Shown piece by piece: positions 40,430 to 53,487 of a stretch of 64,000 nt of DNA (position 1 is its first letter; each line of letters begins with the position of its first letter). The position numbers were made by a program, and so were the translations under genes. The stretch comes from Atopsyche davidsoni (taxonomy: Eukaryota > Arthropoda > Insecta > Trichoptera > Hydrobiosidae), in the NCBI GenBank assembly GCA_022113835.1, contig JAILWY010000008.1, forward strand, positions 7,444,501 to 7,508,500. Reading direction: 5' to 3'. Below the pieces are notes generated by a model. The model was not told the DNA's origin and did no database searches. It was given only the letters and a program-made list of their open reading frames with translations.

Positions 40430-40770
40430 TCAAAACAGCGGCAGAAATATGGCTATATAGTAGAATCCTTAAAACACCACGAGTTGGCCGCGTCACAAAT
40501 AAGAGAGTCTTGCACAGAATGCGAAAAGAAGAAAAGTCGGTAAAGAAGCAGAAAGTCTCGTATTCAGGTCACATTTATCGTAACAGTAAATATAGGATCC
40601 TCCAGCTGATTTTCCAAATGAAAATCGAAGAAAAAAGGGATATCGGATGGAGGAAGTTAACGTGGATACGGAATATGCGCCAGTGGTTGAAGATCGGTGA
40701 GATTGATGAGACTGGCTCAGGATAGAGGTTTTTTCGATGAAATAGTCACTAACCTCCTACGAGGAGATTC
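40430..40770 (+). pseudogene. Non-LTR retrotransposon, C-terminal end of the reverse transcriptase ORF
   Basis: An open frame reads YSRILKTPRVGRVTNKRVL, then VSYSGHIYRNSKYRILQLI, then IEEKRDIGWRKLTWIRNMRQW. This is the region following the RT domain in insect LINE ORF2 proteins (RILK...RVTN..VL, GHI.R...YR.LQLI..KIE.KR..G.....W..N...W). The frame is broken at TGSG/stop; a shifted frame continues with the usual LAQDR..F...V.NL ending. The RT catalytic part and 5' end are absent, so this is a 5'-truncated dead copy. Confidence 0.8.
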
Positions 40771-40879
40771 AAAATATACTGTTAATTGATATTATGTTTT
40801 TTTTTTTTAATTATTGAATCGAATTAATAAATGCGACATGTGTAATATATATTAAATAGATAAAACACAAAGAATCAGA

Positions 40880-41045
40880 TGGCAGTGGCGTACGTGGCGC
40901 TCTCGCCTATTATCCGGTCGTTTCGCAGGTAACCCTTGGGGCGCCGAGTCGCGGGCGGACTCGGGTCCCTTCGTTAAGTCGGCGCACAGCTACGGAATAA
41001 TTAATTCCGCCCGGGTCCGCAGCAGGTTGAGAGTCGAGATTACAC
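40880..41045. other. GC-rich unique patch in the upstream intron
   Basis: About 165 bp rich in CpG (GGCGCCGAGTCGCGGGCGGA within it), between the LINE remnant and the family E element. No coding or RNA assignment is possible; it may be a regulatory element. Confidence 0.3.
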
Positions 41046-41371
41046 GTGTTTTAATAGGAAGTGTACGGGAAAAATGACAGGCGTATCACATGAAGGGGCG
41101 TACTATTTTAGAGAAAGGTTAATATGTCATTATGCTGTGTCCGCCAAGGGTTGAATATATTAAGGGAGATTCGTGATATTACGTTTTGGGAGCAAAAACA
41201 AGACAACGTATTAAATGACATGTACATTTTAAAAACATATTTAATTATAAATTGGGGACGTATTAGCTTTGTAATATTTCATTATCCATGACGTGTTTTA
41301 TTTATAGTATTAATTTTTTTATATATTGGCTAGGTAATATATTTATTATTTTTACTGTAACAAGAACAATG

Positions 41372-41582
41372 TTAATATTTTTGAATAAAATACTTGAGTG
41401 ATTTTCCAACTAACTAAGATAACTCATGATAACTCAGATGACTCTGTTTGATAATGCCAACGTGAAAGGTTGGCGAAACCGGTCACCAATAAAAATAAAA
41501 ATGTGGAAAATCACTCAAGTATTCTATTCAAAAATATTAAAATGGAATTCCACCAAGTACTGTCAAAAATATTGAATTTCTT
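41372..41582 (+). mobile_element. Family E foldback repeat, copy 3
   Basis: Inverted arms end in AATATTTTTGAATAAAATAC on the left and the reverse complement on the right, followed by the tail AATGGAATTCCACCAAGTAC. The arm on the left lacks the hammerhead-like segment; a short run of GATAACTCA repeats sits there instead. Confidence 0.75.
41443..41488 (+). ncRNA. Hammerhead-like motif of family E
   Basis: Core TTGATAA (41448-41454), one extra T, helix II GCCAAC (41456-41461) and GTTGGC (41469-41474), six perfect pairs around a 7-nt loop, then GAAA (41475-41478), palindrome ACCGGT (41478-41483) and cleavage-position C after GGT. Compared with the canonical CTGATGA core, position 3 is T and position 8 is A. 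These two positions pair in the folded ribozyme, so the double change could be compensatory. Stem I is only about two pairs as read here, which is the weakest part of the case. Confidence 0.4.
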
Positions 41583-41744
41583 AAGAACAATGTTGACAAA
41601 ATTATAAAGTTATATACTAACTTTTTTCAGTTATTTGATTTTTCACTTTTTCTAGCATTTGCTTCGTTTACGGTGTTGAAGCTAGTCTCAAGGGTTATTC
41701 ATATATATATACTAAAAATTGTTTATAGAAAAATCTAAGGAAAA

Positions 41745-41880
41745 AGATGCAGAATTTGCACCAGTAGCTGAAAGTCAAGAGTACAGCCAAATTTATAAAT
41801 TTGGCCCAGGATAAATATATGTTATATAAGATGATCACCGATCTCCTCTGAGGAGAGACACCTGAAAAGAGAGTGTGGTT
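41745..41880 (+). pseudogene. LINE 3'-end fragment
   Basis: Contains GCCCAGGATAAATATATG and ATGATCACCGATCTCCTCTG, i.e. a degenerate AQDKYM..MITDLL ending, the 3' end of the ORF2 seen at 40.4 kb. It lies about 160 bp after the family E element. Confidence 0.5.
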
Positions 41881-44800
41881 TATGTCTTCTTCGGATAGAT
41901 TACAATAGCGTATATATCTGTCGTTTGTGTAATAAAACAAAATTCTTGGCAAGTGGTTTTAAAGATGGACGATCCTCCGGGGGACACATTGAGGAGATGC
42001 AGAGCAGTTTATAGCTCTACAAATTCAAAAGAATAAGCAAGTGCCGACAAGTTTTCGCTAATTCTCCCTATTTTTCATTGCCCACTTGGGCATGACCGCG
42101 CGACCCCAAAAGAGAGAGGGGGTGGGAGGCTTAAGCAGACCCGCAAGGGTGACTTATGGGACAGTGGGGTTATTTAAGCGCAAGGGTAATGTAATAATAC
42201 CTTTTATTGAATCTGGATATTACTCAATTGGCATTACATTTAATTCTGAAATTTATATTTCTGTATAAATGCTTGATTATCGAGTATGTTTGTATCCAAT
42301 GTGAATTGTTTATTTAATTACATGGATCATACATATTTTGGAATAATATATATAAACAAAAATAAAATTTCTTTAATATTACGCCAGCATGAGCATGTTT
42401 CAGTTTAGTCGAAGACACACGAACTGTTTTTTTTTTGAACATATCTAAAAAAATAAAGCAATGTATATAAATTTTTGGGATTGTCTTGATCTCCCAAATT
42501 TAGGAATAATCAATACATTATATCACAAGTAAATCAGCAATTAACTTTCATATTTATAATTTAAAAGGTTTTTAAACTCGATATTTGCAAAATCAGAAAG
42601 CTGGTTAATGTGTATTTCAAATTGAAATTTCAGGATTGTTATCGCTTTGAAAATTTAAACTAAGCATTACGTTTTATGTTGAATTTTATATTCTGCTGGG
42701 AATAGTGAAAAAGACGCGCATAAAATAAATCTTTGCATTCATACGATGCGGTTTACTAAAGGAATAAAAGTACGCCGTTGCTGTAAGTGCATTTGAACTT
42801 CTGAACGTCCGCCGGGCCACGCCTACCGGAAACAATAATAACCCTCATCCCCCATCCCTTCTGTCGCAGGAATATTTACAGAAACTGTCAGAGTTGTGTT
42901 TTATTTTAAAGCGATTGGTTGTATGTTTATGATTTCTCTACAATCGAAAACCGTCAAGCACACCGATCAAAAAAAAAAACACTGTGCTTTATACATACTA
43001 GGAAATAAGCAAGTTGTCTGAGGCAGTATTCAGATTACTGATTTTTGTATTTATATTTTTTCAATGCAGGAATTTTAATTAAAATAAAAAATATTCCATT
43101 TGATTTGGACAAATGAAGCGGATTCAAATAAAGCGGTATGGCCCTGGCGTTTAAAATAAAAATATTTTAGTTTTACGTTAGAAACTTTCGGCTTTGGTTT
43201 GCGTCTGAGTAAAGTAGACTTAATAAATTCTCTTATGTCCTGAAATGTCTGAAATATTGTTAATAAATAAACATCGTGTCCTGTAAGTGGTTCACTAATA
43301 TTTTTAAAATACATTAACGTGAGTTGAGGGATAAAAATAACGACTTGCTCGGAAGTGAGGCGTGCTCAGAGGTCCCCCTGGAATGGGAAGGTTAAGCCAT
43401 TTAATGCGCCTGTATCTGATATGCTAATTTATTTAATATCTATTAATAATATACTATGCAAATTTATATACCATCCTTTCTAATTTACATCATTCAAAAT
43501 TATTATTAATAATAATAAGCACACAGATAACTTATTCTTCACATACAAAAGTTCAATTTTAAATCTCAAAGCCTTAGCGTGCAGGTTTTTTGATATGTAT
43601 GAAAACTTTGAAAACTTTGGATATGTATGCACTTTCTAATAAAAAAAATGTACGTATTTCTTCAACATTAAGCAGATATATTCAGACAGATATATTGAAA
43701 GAAATATTCAATCGTACATGCATATTAGCGGCAGGCGGGGATCGGCAAACAGAGAAAAGTGAAAAACGAGTCTTTGGCGACCGGCATACAAAGTTTAGTA
43801 CGAGCGATAAATCACTCACAACTCGTATCGACCGATCTCGGAGGGGTGCGCTCAACTCTAAAGGCCCGATTCGGTAACAAATTTCAGCCAGTTTGAAGTG
43901 ATATAAATATCTTATCTTATCTTATTGAAGGATATTTCAGAAATCATCGTATCTCATGCAGTCGAGACACATTTTATCGCGAGGATAATATGATACATCA
44001 AAATATGTAAATGCTGTTAGGAGTATTCTTAGAAAAAATCGTTGTTACTTTTTATATATTATTTCTTGAAATACTATTAAACGAAAAACACATTAAAAGA
44101 TATAAACACGATCATTAATATTAAAAAAAGCACTTTTGCTTTACAAATATCTGAAAAATGCTTTGAAACGTCATTTCCAACCTTTTTGGCTACTCCTGTG
44201 TAAATTCAATAATTTTAAAGTAGGTCCTTAAGGTGTTTTAATATTACTATCCATATTAATATCGTATATTTTTCCAGGAATTCCCATTCAGAGAATAATT
44301 ATTTTCTCTCATAGGTCTAAGCAGAATTAGAAATGTATAAAATATATACATGTAACAGCTGACTTAGATTAGTCGTATGTGATTATTTTTAATAATTGAC
44401 TTAACCAGAAAGCACCTCGAAGACAAGGAGACGACATCTTATATGTTTTATATGGGCTTTGTGAAGGAATTGTTTTTATTACTTAATTAATTGGGGGGAC
44501 CTAGGTCTTTGTCGGCGGGCCATTGTGTCCAGGGAAAAGAGACTCTGAGGGTAAAGGGATAAAAATTACTTCTCTCAGGGCACGGGACATGTTTGGTGAA
44601 ATTGGAGGAATTCCTAATAGGGTTGTCTAATTTATTTATGTGAGAATTCGCTTTATTTTGGTGATTATACGCACTGTAGATCGTTAGTGCTTCTGCCGAG
44701 GCTGGAATAAAAAAAAGAGATAATCTGATGCTCTATCTATCTGCGTTTCTTTTGTATGAAGTCGTAATGTATTTTCTGATAAGAAAAATAGGCGTGCCTT

Positions 44801-46469
44801 TAATGTTATTTTAATATCACAGTTATATCCGATAAATTCACACAAGTTTGTCGATTTCAAACGAAGTGAGGATTTTTAAATTTTAAGTTAGCAAGTGACA
44901 AATTATTCATGGGAGATGCAATTATGTAATGATTTTTCTGTCAAAAATATATGTAATTTTAACTTGATTCTAGTACAATCGTTTTTATATTCCGCGTGTT
45001 GTATGATATGGAGTAAGTTAGCACAAATAGTTTTCTCATTCATCTCTCTTTACTCTGCTTATTAAATAACTGCTACGCAAGCTTCTTTTGTAAGGGTTGA
45101 TGTTCCTGTCTTTTTAATTCTATTTTTGTGATTATTTAAAATTTACACAAAACTCGCTTTTGACCAAAAAAGCAACAGATAAAACGGCTTAACATTGAAT
45201 TATCAAAATATATTAATATTTTTTAAAAATAAATATGATCTTATTTACTACTCTATTTATTACTTTCTATAACCATTTAATAATATGTGTACATACAAAA
45301 AAAAACCAATTTATTATATTTATTTTGATCTTTTGTATAGAATAAATAGCTAGGAATCAATAATATAAAAAGATAACAAAGTATGATTCTTGTCAAGTAT
45401 GATGCTTAAAAAGCAGGAAAATTGTGATTTTATAATATTTATTTCAGTTTTCAGTGATCAGTAAAGTGATATATATTTCATGACACCCAGTGCATATCCA
45501 TAATGGAAAATAGCTGTAGGTATTTTTGTGATGTTAAGCAAACAGAACATCCCGAAGAGCGAAGGGATGAGAAAAAAAATATTTTAACAGGTTTTTTCTA
45601 GCATGCTAATACCTCCGTTACTTACCCTTACGCTTGGGGCTGCGGTTAATATATCGCGACGCTGTAAACAGTGCCTTAAACTTTTATGTTTTACGCCAAA
45701 GTTACAAAAGGCCGTAATGTTATCGTTTGAGATTGCTCTAATGTGAGTTTGAAGGCAATAAAGAGTTTTGCAAAAGAATTATTCCACCCTTACCGACGAA
45801 TAAATTTTACGGAACTACCCCCGCAGTTGACGGTCCAATGAATTTGTATAAAATTTTACACCACATGATTATTAATTTTTTTTAAAGTTATTCGCACTTT
45901 TGACTTGAACAGATATTCAAAGTGGCGATACAATTTGATTTTGTGCTTATTTTTAAATTTAAATTTTCTGATGAAATGTGTGTATTAATTGCAGTGGTTA
46001 ATAATATTTTCAATTGGTTATGAAGGTAAGATAGTTATAAAAGGATTTCTTAACTGGATAGGTCATTACGGCAGAGATCTGCCCGACCACATCTCTCTGG
46101 CAGCAATAAAAATAAGTATTGAGTCTGAAAAAGTTTAAGTGTTGCAAGATGTTAGATAAATCATTTCAGCTCAGCCGTGCGGCGATTTATTCCCGAAAAA
46201 ATTCTAAAATAACTTATTTTGCACGAAAATAAAATAGCCGAAAAATACAGGAGCGCCTTTTATGGCTTTATAAGCGCCCATATTTTTGCAGGTTTTATAA
46301 AATTTATGTTGAATTTGATTTGCGGTATCCTCTTTAATGCAGGTTTACGAGGTGATTTCACTGTAGTTTTTACAACTTAATCATAATGTTATTATTTCAA
46401 ATTCTATTATATAAATGCAAATCTCGGATTTATTGCTATTGGAATACAAAAAAATCTTCAGGCTTAACG

Positions 46470-46641
46470 TATAGGTTAAATAAAAAAATACGAACTCAAA
46501 TTTTAAAAAATATTTTTTAATGTAGTCTTCGTCTAAACTGAAACAGATGTGAACTTCATTCATCTCTCAAAATGGGGACCGAACCGGTAACCTTTCGATT
46601 AAGATTCGACAGTCTAACCACTGGGCCAACGGGTATTGGTC
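46470..46641 (-). mobile_element. tRNA-Lys-derived SINE
   Basis: On the minus strand the tRNA-like head has A box TTGGCCCAGTGGTTAGAC, an anticodon arm TCGAATCTTAATCGA (loop ATCTTAA, anticodon CTT) and B box GGTTCGGTCCCC. A body follows with CATCTGTTTCAGTTTAGACG. A diverged fragment of the same head and body lies at 40265-40335. Confidence 0.65.
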
Positions 46642-48956
46642 TATATCAAATGATTATTTTTATCAGAGTTCAGGTTTCATTGATCGCTGCTATGACCCAT
46701 TTCCGTGATTATAGGGGCGGTAATAAAGTGCTTTTGAGGTGAAGGAAGTTGCATTTGCGGCAATAAAAGGGAAGATTAATATTCTACGAAAATATAAAAA
46801 AATTGATGGATTAATTCTCTCAAAGACAATAATAACCTTGCCAAGTAAATTGAGCCATTTGTGAATGATTAAGCTTTAATATGTTAATGTTATTTATAAC
46901 CAACAGTATTCATAAAACGCGAGATATAATTTGTTGCTAAACGTAGATATTTTAACATATTCTTATTAAAAATATCTACCATACATTTTGGGATATTCAA
47001 AAATATAAATTATTGAATGTTTGTACAAGAGCTCAATTTGATCGATTTTTCTAAAATGATTCATGTTCATTTCAAAATTCACTTAATTTTTATTTACCTA
47101 GACAAAGACCGATTGCCCTGATGAGTGTTCGTTTAAAAAAGAAAGTCGTCCCGTAATTAATAATAGTTTAGAATTACCGACCCTCGGCGTGAATATTCAT
47201 TTCGTTCAAGGGAGTATTTTCTCCGAGTCACTTCTAAGTTATTTGTTTTATTCCGGTTTCTGTTAAAACACATTTCAGCACTCCTCGAGCTTCTCACATC
47301 TAAGTGGCGTCTTAAAAAAGCTTTATTTGTACAAAGCAGCCTGGGAGCTTACACTCCATAGAAATCTTAATAATTAATGATCCTGAATACAAAAAATACG
47401 GACTCGGGATTATAAATATGCCAAAAAACGGATAATCGAGAGGGACCGACGTACCCCATCCGGAGCTTTTTACCAAAGAGTATTCAAAGCTGGTGAAAGA
47501 GGTACAGAGATTATTAATTTTAAATCAAATCAACCGAATTAAGCTTCTTTCCATAATTTGTACGGTTCATGTAAACGCTAGTACAGGCTATACTGTACTT
47601 AACTGAAACAAGCATTAGCCTTCGGGTTTTGCAAGCACATTCGGGGATTTTACAAGCAAATTACGCATTAGTAATAGTCTAGGACCCTAACCGCTTAACT
47701 AATTAGGTAGTTACAAAAGCCTTACGATAAAATATAATAAAAATTTAATATAATGTACACTGCTATAAATATTTAAAAATTTCATGAAGAATTCAACATA
47801 AATATTTTTTAAGAAATTCTTTACACTTATAATACTTATAAGAGCATTGAAAAATATAAACATTGAAACGATGCATTTTGACTTATTATTAAACAATTCA
47901 TTCAGATTCTTTTGCAATTTTCTATGCTTGTTTTCAGTCGCTATAATTATTATTTACATCATCAGAATATATAAAAAATGGCAGAAAACTGGAAGTTATT
48001 GTATCCTTAATTTTTATAACTAATGAACCCATTCCTCTATGATGTTTTCCCGATAATATATGAGCTAATTGTTTTATATATTTTGCACCTGGTACAAGTT
48101 TTGCTTAACTAGTGAGTACAAATACAACTCCATCAAACAATTATATTATATTAGATTCTGAGGTTTTTTATATTTTTGAAAATACTTAAATAGTTTTAAT
48201 TATTCAAAAAAGTTCCAGATAGACCATAACATATTTCAGGTATAAAATAACAATAAATGATTGCAACTTTTAAGCTACGAAAGACTGGTCAAATACGATA
48301 ACAAAAAATAAAAGCCCTTGAAAGGCGAAATAGTTTATGACTTAAAGTAGTCATAATATACGAGTTATTTGACTATTTGATATTTTTAATTAAATTTTAT
48401 GGGTTCGGTCACTATCGCCATACTGAATGGTTCTTTCAGATGCTCACAAGTTTTAAAACGCCCACAATTCAAACACCTTAAAAAATGGTTTTTATTACTA
48501 TGTTTTTGGACTGAATGAAACGGTAGAATTTAAAGGAGCAAACTTAAAAGTAAACTAGATTTTTTGTGCCGGGTTTAAGGCAACAATCGCTTCTGCTTGC
48601 TCTTCTCATTCATTTAGAATATCTTTGAGGAAAGTCGTCTCAGTGCTGGGGATGAAAAAGCCGGCGGGTCCAGGTCTCCGGCCGTATTCAGAGAGGCAGT
48701 CTTATTGTTTCCCTCGGTGGCTAATGGATTGGAGGTCGCCAGCCAATGGCAGAGCGTCCTTAGAAATAAGATAACCATGGACCAGGAATTTATTCCACTC
48801 AAAAGATTAACATCAGCTTAAATATATACAACTAGCATTCTAACCTGACCTCACCTAATCAAAAATTCATTTTGCAAAAAAGGTTTACTACAGCTTAAAT
48901 ATTAGGTTTACTACAGAAAAAAATACAAGGAAACCATTCTATTATTGATTTTGCCT

Positions 48957-49273
48957 ATACAGGTTTGATTGGTTGATAATGATTAAGTACATTTTTTCAA
49001 ATATTAAAAATTGATTAAATTGTGATTTGTGTGGGATTCAAACCCACATCCCCAAAGCTTACATGGCCGGTGCATTACCTATTATGCCAACGAATCACTA
49101 GTACTAGGCAATAATTTTTAACAATCAAATCCTATAAATGATTCAACGTACTTAATATGCCAATTAAATATCCCATACAAATCACGATGATATTTTTCTA
49201 ACAGTTTCTTTAATCAATTTTCAATATTTGAAAAAATGTACGTAATCATTATCAAACCTGTATAGGCAAAATC
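48957..49273 (-). mobile_element. tRNA-foldback family B, subfamily 2, 317 bp
   Basis: Terminal inverted repeats begin GATTTTGCCTATACAGGTTT on both ends. The tRNA-like core (49022-49098, minus) has A-box-like GGTAATGCACCGGCC and a T arm GTGGGTTTGAATCCCAC. The outer arms differ from those of the 31.1-kb element while the inner sequence (ATATCATCGTGATTTGTG) is shared, so arms have been exchanged between subfamilies. Confidence 0.8.
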
Positions 49274-49282
49274 GTACTTCCT

Positions 49283-49420
49283 GTGAGACGGTCTTCACAA
49301 TTTTTTTGATTTTGAGTCTATACTCAATTATTATTGAGACGACCGTCTATACGGTCGTCTCAATAATTTTTAACAATCAAATCCTATAAATGAAACAACG
49401 TACTTTTTATGCCAATTAAT
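49283..49420. repeat. Perfect 16-bp-arm hairpin and duplicated segment beside the 49.0-kb element
   Basis: ATTATTGAGACGACCG (49330-49345) and its exact reverse complement (49352-49367) enclose TCTATA. GAGACGGTCTTCAC nearby (49283-49296) is related. Downstream, TTTTTAACAATCAAATCCTA repeats a piece of the neighbouring element (49118-49137), showing a nested or template-switched insertion. Confidence 0.7.
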
Positions 49421-51648
49421 CTTTCTGTTAAAAAGTTCAATTTAAGCGATGAACATGTGAGCGTTTTTGTATTTCAAAGCCTTTATCAGGCTTTCAGTAA
49501 CTTTATTGATTTACATGCATTCACAAAACCATCAAAACGCTTTTACGGCATGCAAATCACAAATATCGTAAAAATTAATTATTACTTTTTTTATTTACAT
49601 TTAATTGTGTTTATATGATGTCAACAAGTAAACATAATAAAAAAAAACTCGCCTGTATTTAAAATTTAAACAGTGGCTGAAAATCTCTTGAAAATCGTTA
49701 CATAGAAATTCGACTGAAAACTTTTAACAAATTTTAAGTATCTTCAAACGGGTGGTCACCCTACCGGAAAATAATATTGTACCCAGGACGTTCTTTTGAT
49801 TGATTGTAGGAGCTTATTAGACGCAGGCCCAAAGCTCTCTCTGTATAGAGCCCTCCTGTTATGAACTGGCGCGTCTTTTTCTTCTATCAACCCCCGCCCC
49901 GTCCCCGCAACGATGATTTCTGTCAGATCCCGCGGGTCCTGAACATTTGTTTATGTTAAAGCATTCCTCTTTTTTCGTCATGGTGGCTTTGTGTCATCTT
50001 TCTTTTTCAAAATGAAAAATGCCTGAAAAAAGTACTCGTTTTTTTAATGAATCTTTTTGCCTCCTTTGGAACCATCTATCACGCGGCGCACCCCCGAGAG
50101 GGTGCACATCCGGGGAGCACTGTTAATCCTTATTGAAATGAAAAATTTATAAAAAAATGATATGAATGATATGCAGGACAACACTCGTAACGTTATATAT
50201 AATTTTTTAGCATGCCTTAGAAGTTCAAAATCAAGGTGAGTAAAACAAGATCTAGTAGTTTCTATAACAGCGTTGTGTTTAATATTTCAGCAATACAGCA
50301 AGTTTGTGAAACGCGAAAAGATTAAAGTTGTTTTACGATACTTGATAGTTTTCATTCGAGACCGGAATTTTAGAGTAAGCACTTTATTTCATTATATTTT
50401 TTAAAAGTAAATACTTCATATGTGTACATAGTGTCACAAAAACCATGGTCTCTTTTAAATAGAAACAAACTGAATATTAAACCAGTTGAAAAAAAATAAA
50501 TCGAATTTTTAATGCAAACGTTAAATTCTGCATTGTTTTAATAATTACACGGTTTTTTACATAAAGAGAAAAAAAAGTTTTTGAAACTATTGTAAATTAT
50601 TGGGTGTACGGGTATATACTATTTTTTTAATTTTTAATGTGTTTGGTCTCAGAATTAGACCCATTATTAGATAAATGTAGAAATACGCAAAACAGAAAAA
50701 GTCGAATATTTTTTATAACAATAACACTTTGTCAAAAATATGGGTGCAGTGTGTTAAAAAAATTGTAATACTGATTTAATTCTAGTGGATAATGAATACA
50801 GTGAAATTTATTTTGTATGTATTCAGAGCAAAATCAACTCGATTTGAGCCGCACACTACATATATAGTATATCACTGCAGAGTAGATCCTAAATGATATA
50901 TTGAGGACACCAACAGAAATGACAGGCCTTAATGGCTCTATTTGTCCTAGAAACACCTTGATGGATCTGTATCTGCACTAGATTATGTGTATATACTATA
51001 TAGATTGCTATTTACATATAAAGATTGCTTAAAAAAATTTAAGTGATCTTCTATACAGTGTCTATTTATTCACGTTGTTTTTTATCTCATTTTAGTACAA
51101 ATTTATAAAAAATATTCCTTCATGCATACACAGGCCTGTCCTGATATAATGAAATCATTTTTTTTAATTAAAATAATATACCTTCTCGAATTTAATTTGC
51201 TACATAAAATTTTATAACTTTTTTTTAGTAATTTACTTCATCGATACTGATCTGATCTAAAATAATTATATTATTTTATTTTTATTTTCTGAATATTGAA
51301 TATAAGTTTTGGTGTTATTAAAAAAATGTAATAAATATTTAGTATTTTTATTTTCAGTCATTAGAGTGTCAATTAATATTTTTTAATATAAAGCGCACTG
51401 TAGACATGCTTTTGAATTTAGTTCAATGCTACATTTTGTGTAGAATAAATTTATATAAACTAGTACGTAACTAAAAAGCACTTGAAGAGATTTGGTTTTA
51501 ACCCAATTAAGGCGGTATTGTTAAAATTATATTAAAAGATAAAGTTCTTTGTAAAGAACTTTACATTTTTCAAAGCTTAGTCTACAGTAAAAAGAGAGAT
51601 TTTTTTTTTGTTATGAACTTTTAACTAAGTCATAGTTTAATTACTTAC

Positions 51649-51720
51649 TTATACTTTTACGATTTGCTTAATAGTAGAAGAAGCACTCACCTGAAACAGA
51701 AGAAAAATAAAGTTAGTCAA
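51649..51720 (-). promoter_or_regulatory. Recursive splice site (ratchet point) with cryptic downstream donor
   Basis: On the gene strand a branch-point match (TGACTAAC) is followed by a pyrimidine tract (TTTATTTTTCTTCTGTTT). This ends in CAG joined directly to GTGAGT, with the junction at 51691/51690. Acceptor and donor sit back to back with no exon between, the known form of a zero-nucleotide recursive splice site in long insect introns. A second strong donor (AA/GTAAGT) follows after 42 nt at 51648. The 42-nt segment has a stop in every frame (frame 0 ends in TAA, frame 1 starts TGA, frame 2 has TAA), as expected for a cryptic RS-exon that is defined and then removed. It lies about 15.9 kb above exon A. 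Confidence 0.75.
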
Positions 51721-53487
51721 AGAATTTACTTTAAAATACCAGGGGAAAATATTTTTAAAAGCCATTCATGCTGCCTTCCTACTTTGTACTGTAAGTGTAC
51801 TTTATTTTAAGGTGATGATACAAATAAAAGCTGAAAGTATTTTCATGGTGGAAATGCAACAAAACCTTAAAAAAACAAGCATTCGATTTGACTTATATTT
51901 GATGACTTTCCTTAAAAAATGAATTTGAAATAAATTTTACCATCTTTTTAAACCACAGTATTTTTTTAACATAAAAAATGCATGAACTTAATTTTTTTTT
52001 TTTTTAATAAAAATTTTTGCATTGCATTGATATTTACACATATTAAATATATATTATTAATTAAACTCGAATATATTTAGTTCACATAAAATCAAATTAT
52101 TGTTTTCAGGACAGGGGTGGTATTTAGCCCCACAATTTAAAATCACAAGTTGATTTCATACAGTTTTAATTACATTTTCAGAGAACAAAGAGATAAACAG
52201 TGATTGTGTTTGACGTTTTTCAAAATTAAACTTTCAATATATTTGTTATAATGCAATTACGAATTTAGGGATAATCCAACCTAGACTACATTTTTTTTAA
52301 CGCTTAATTTAATTAACAGTAATATTTTAGGAACAGTAACAGTAATATCTTAGGAAAATTGCAATACATTCTGTAAAAAGATATGACTATTTCGAGAAAC
52401 CTGTCAAAAATAAATTTTCAGTATATTTACTAGGAGCAATGCTCTAATTTATTGAATTTCTTTTTACTTAACTGGTAAACCAGTTTCCATACTTCAAAGT
52501 TCCAATTGAGTTTTAATGATCGATCTTGATTTCAAATAATTTTTCAAAACCCTTTACGGATTTACCTTTCAACTTCTGTAAGGAGTTCCAGCTCGGCTGG
52601 CTTAAATTGTAAAAAGGTAGTATTAGCTCTTGTTAAATATGATTATGTATGCACTCTCAATGGCCGGGAGGGATATGAACCTGCATTATAATTCATGGAG
52701 CAGATGAATTGAGCACAAACCGCAAGACCAATGCGGACATCTTATAGCGCAGTGTAAACGTTAACTGGGTCTGACGATAATACAGCAGTGGGTTCTCAGT
52801 TTCTTTAAATTAACACTTTTAAAATAGACCACCAGAAAAAAACTGCATTTATATCCAAAAACACAGAACAATACGTCAATTCACAGTTGACTTAAAATAA
52901 CAGCCGAATATGAGTTTAACAAATAATAATTCTTTAGAAAGATGTCAAGGAATCTTGAAACGAAAAATTATTGATAAAAAATAGCAAATTAGTTGATATA
53001 CCCAAATATTGCAATTTTAAAAAATTGATACTACGACTTGTTACTTTTTAATTGTATTGATTGAATCTGTACGTTATAAAAATTTAAATTGAATAAATAA
53101 ATAAGGCTTTAGCTTTAACGGCAGTGGACATGACATAATGTGCTAAATCCCTGTAAATGTGAACAATTCTGGCTGTATTATTCTGATTGTATTGAATTCT
53201 CATCACGATAAAGCAATTCTAGTATTTGGCAATACGATACGTCATGTTGATATTTTTATGCGACTTCATGCCTTAAGTTCATTTAACATTTGATCGCTTA
53301 TCAAAAAGTTTGTATTATTTTTTAATAACTACGAATATGAAAAGTAGAAAGAGATTTTGAATATTTTCGTTTGTATGTACTTTTGACTTCAAAGAGCTTC
53401 ATTAAATTTTAATACTTGACTAAGCCTGGAAAAGCTTCTAAAAGACAAAGGTTCTTATATTCATATTTTTATAAATATGTCTCATAA

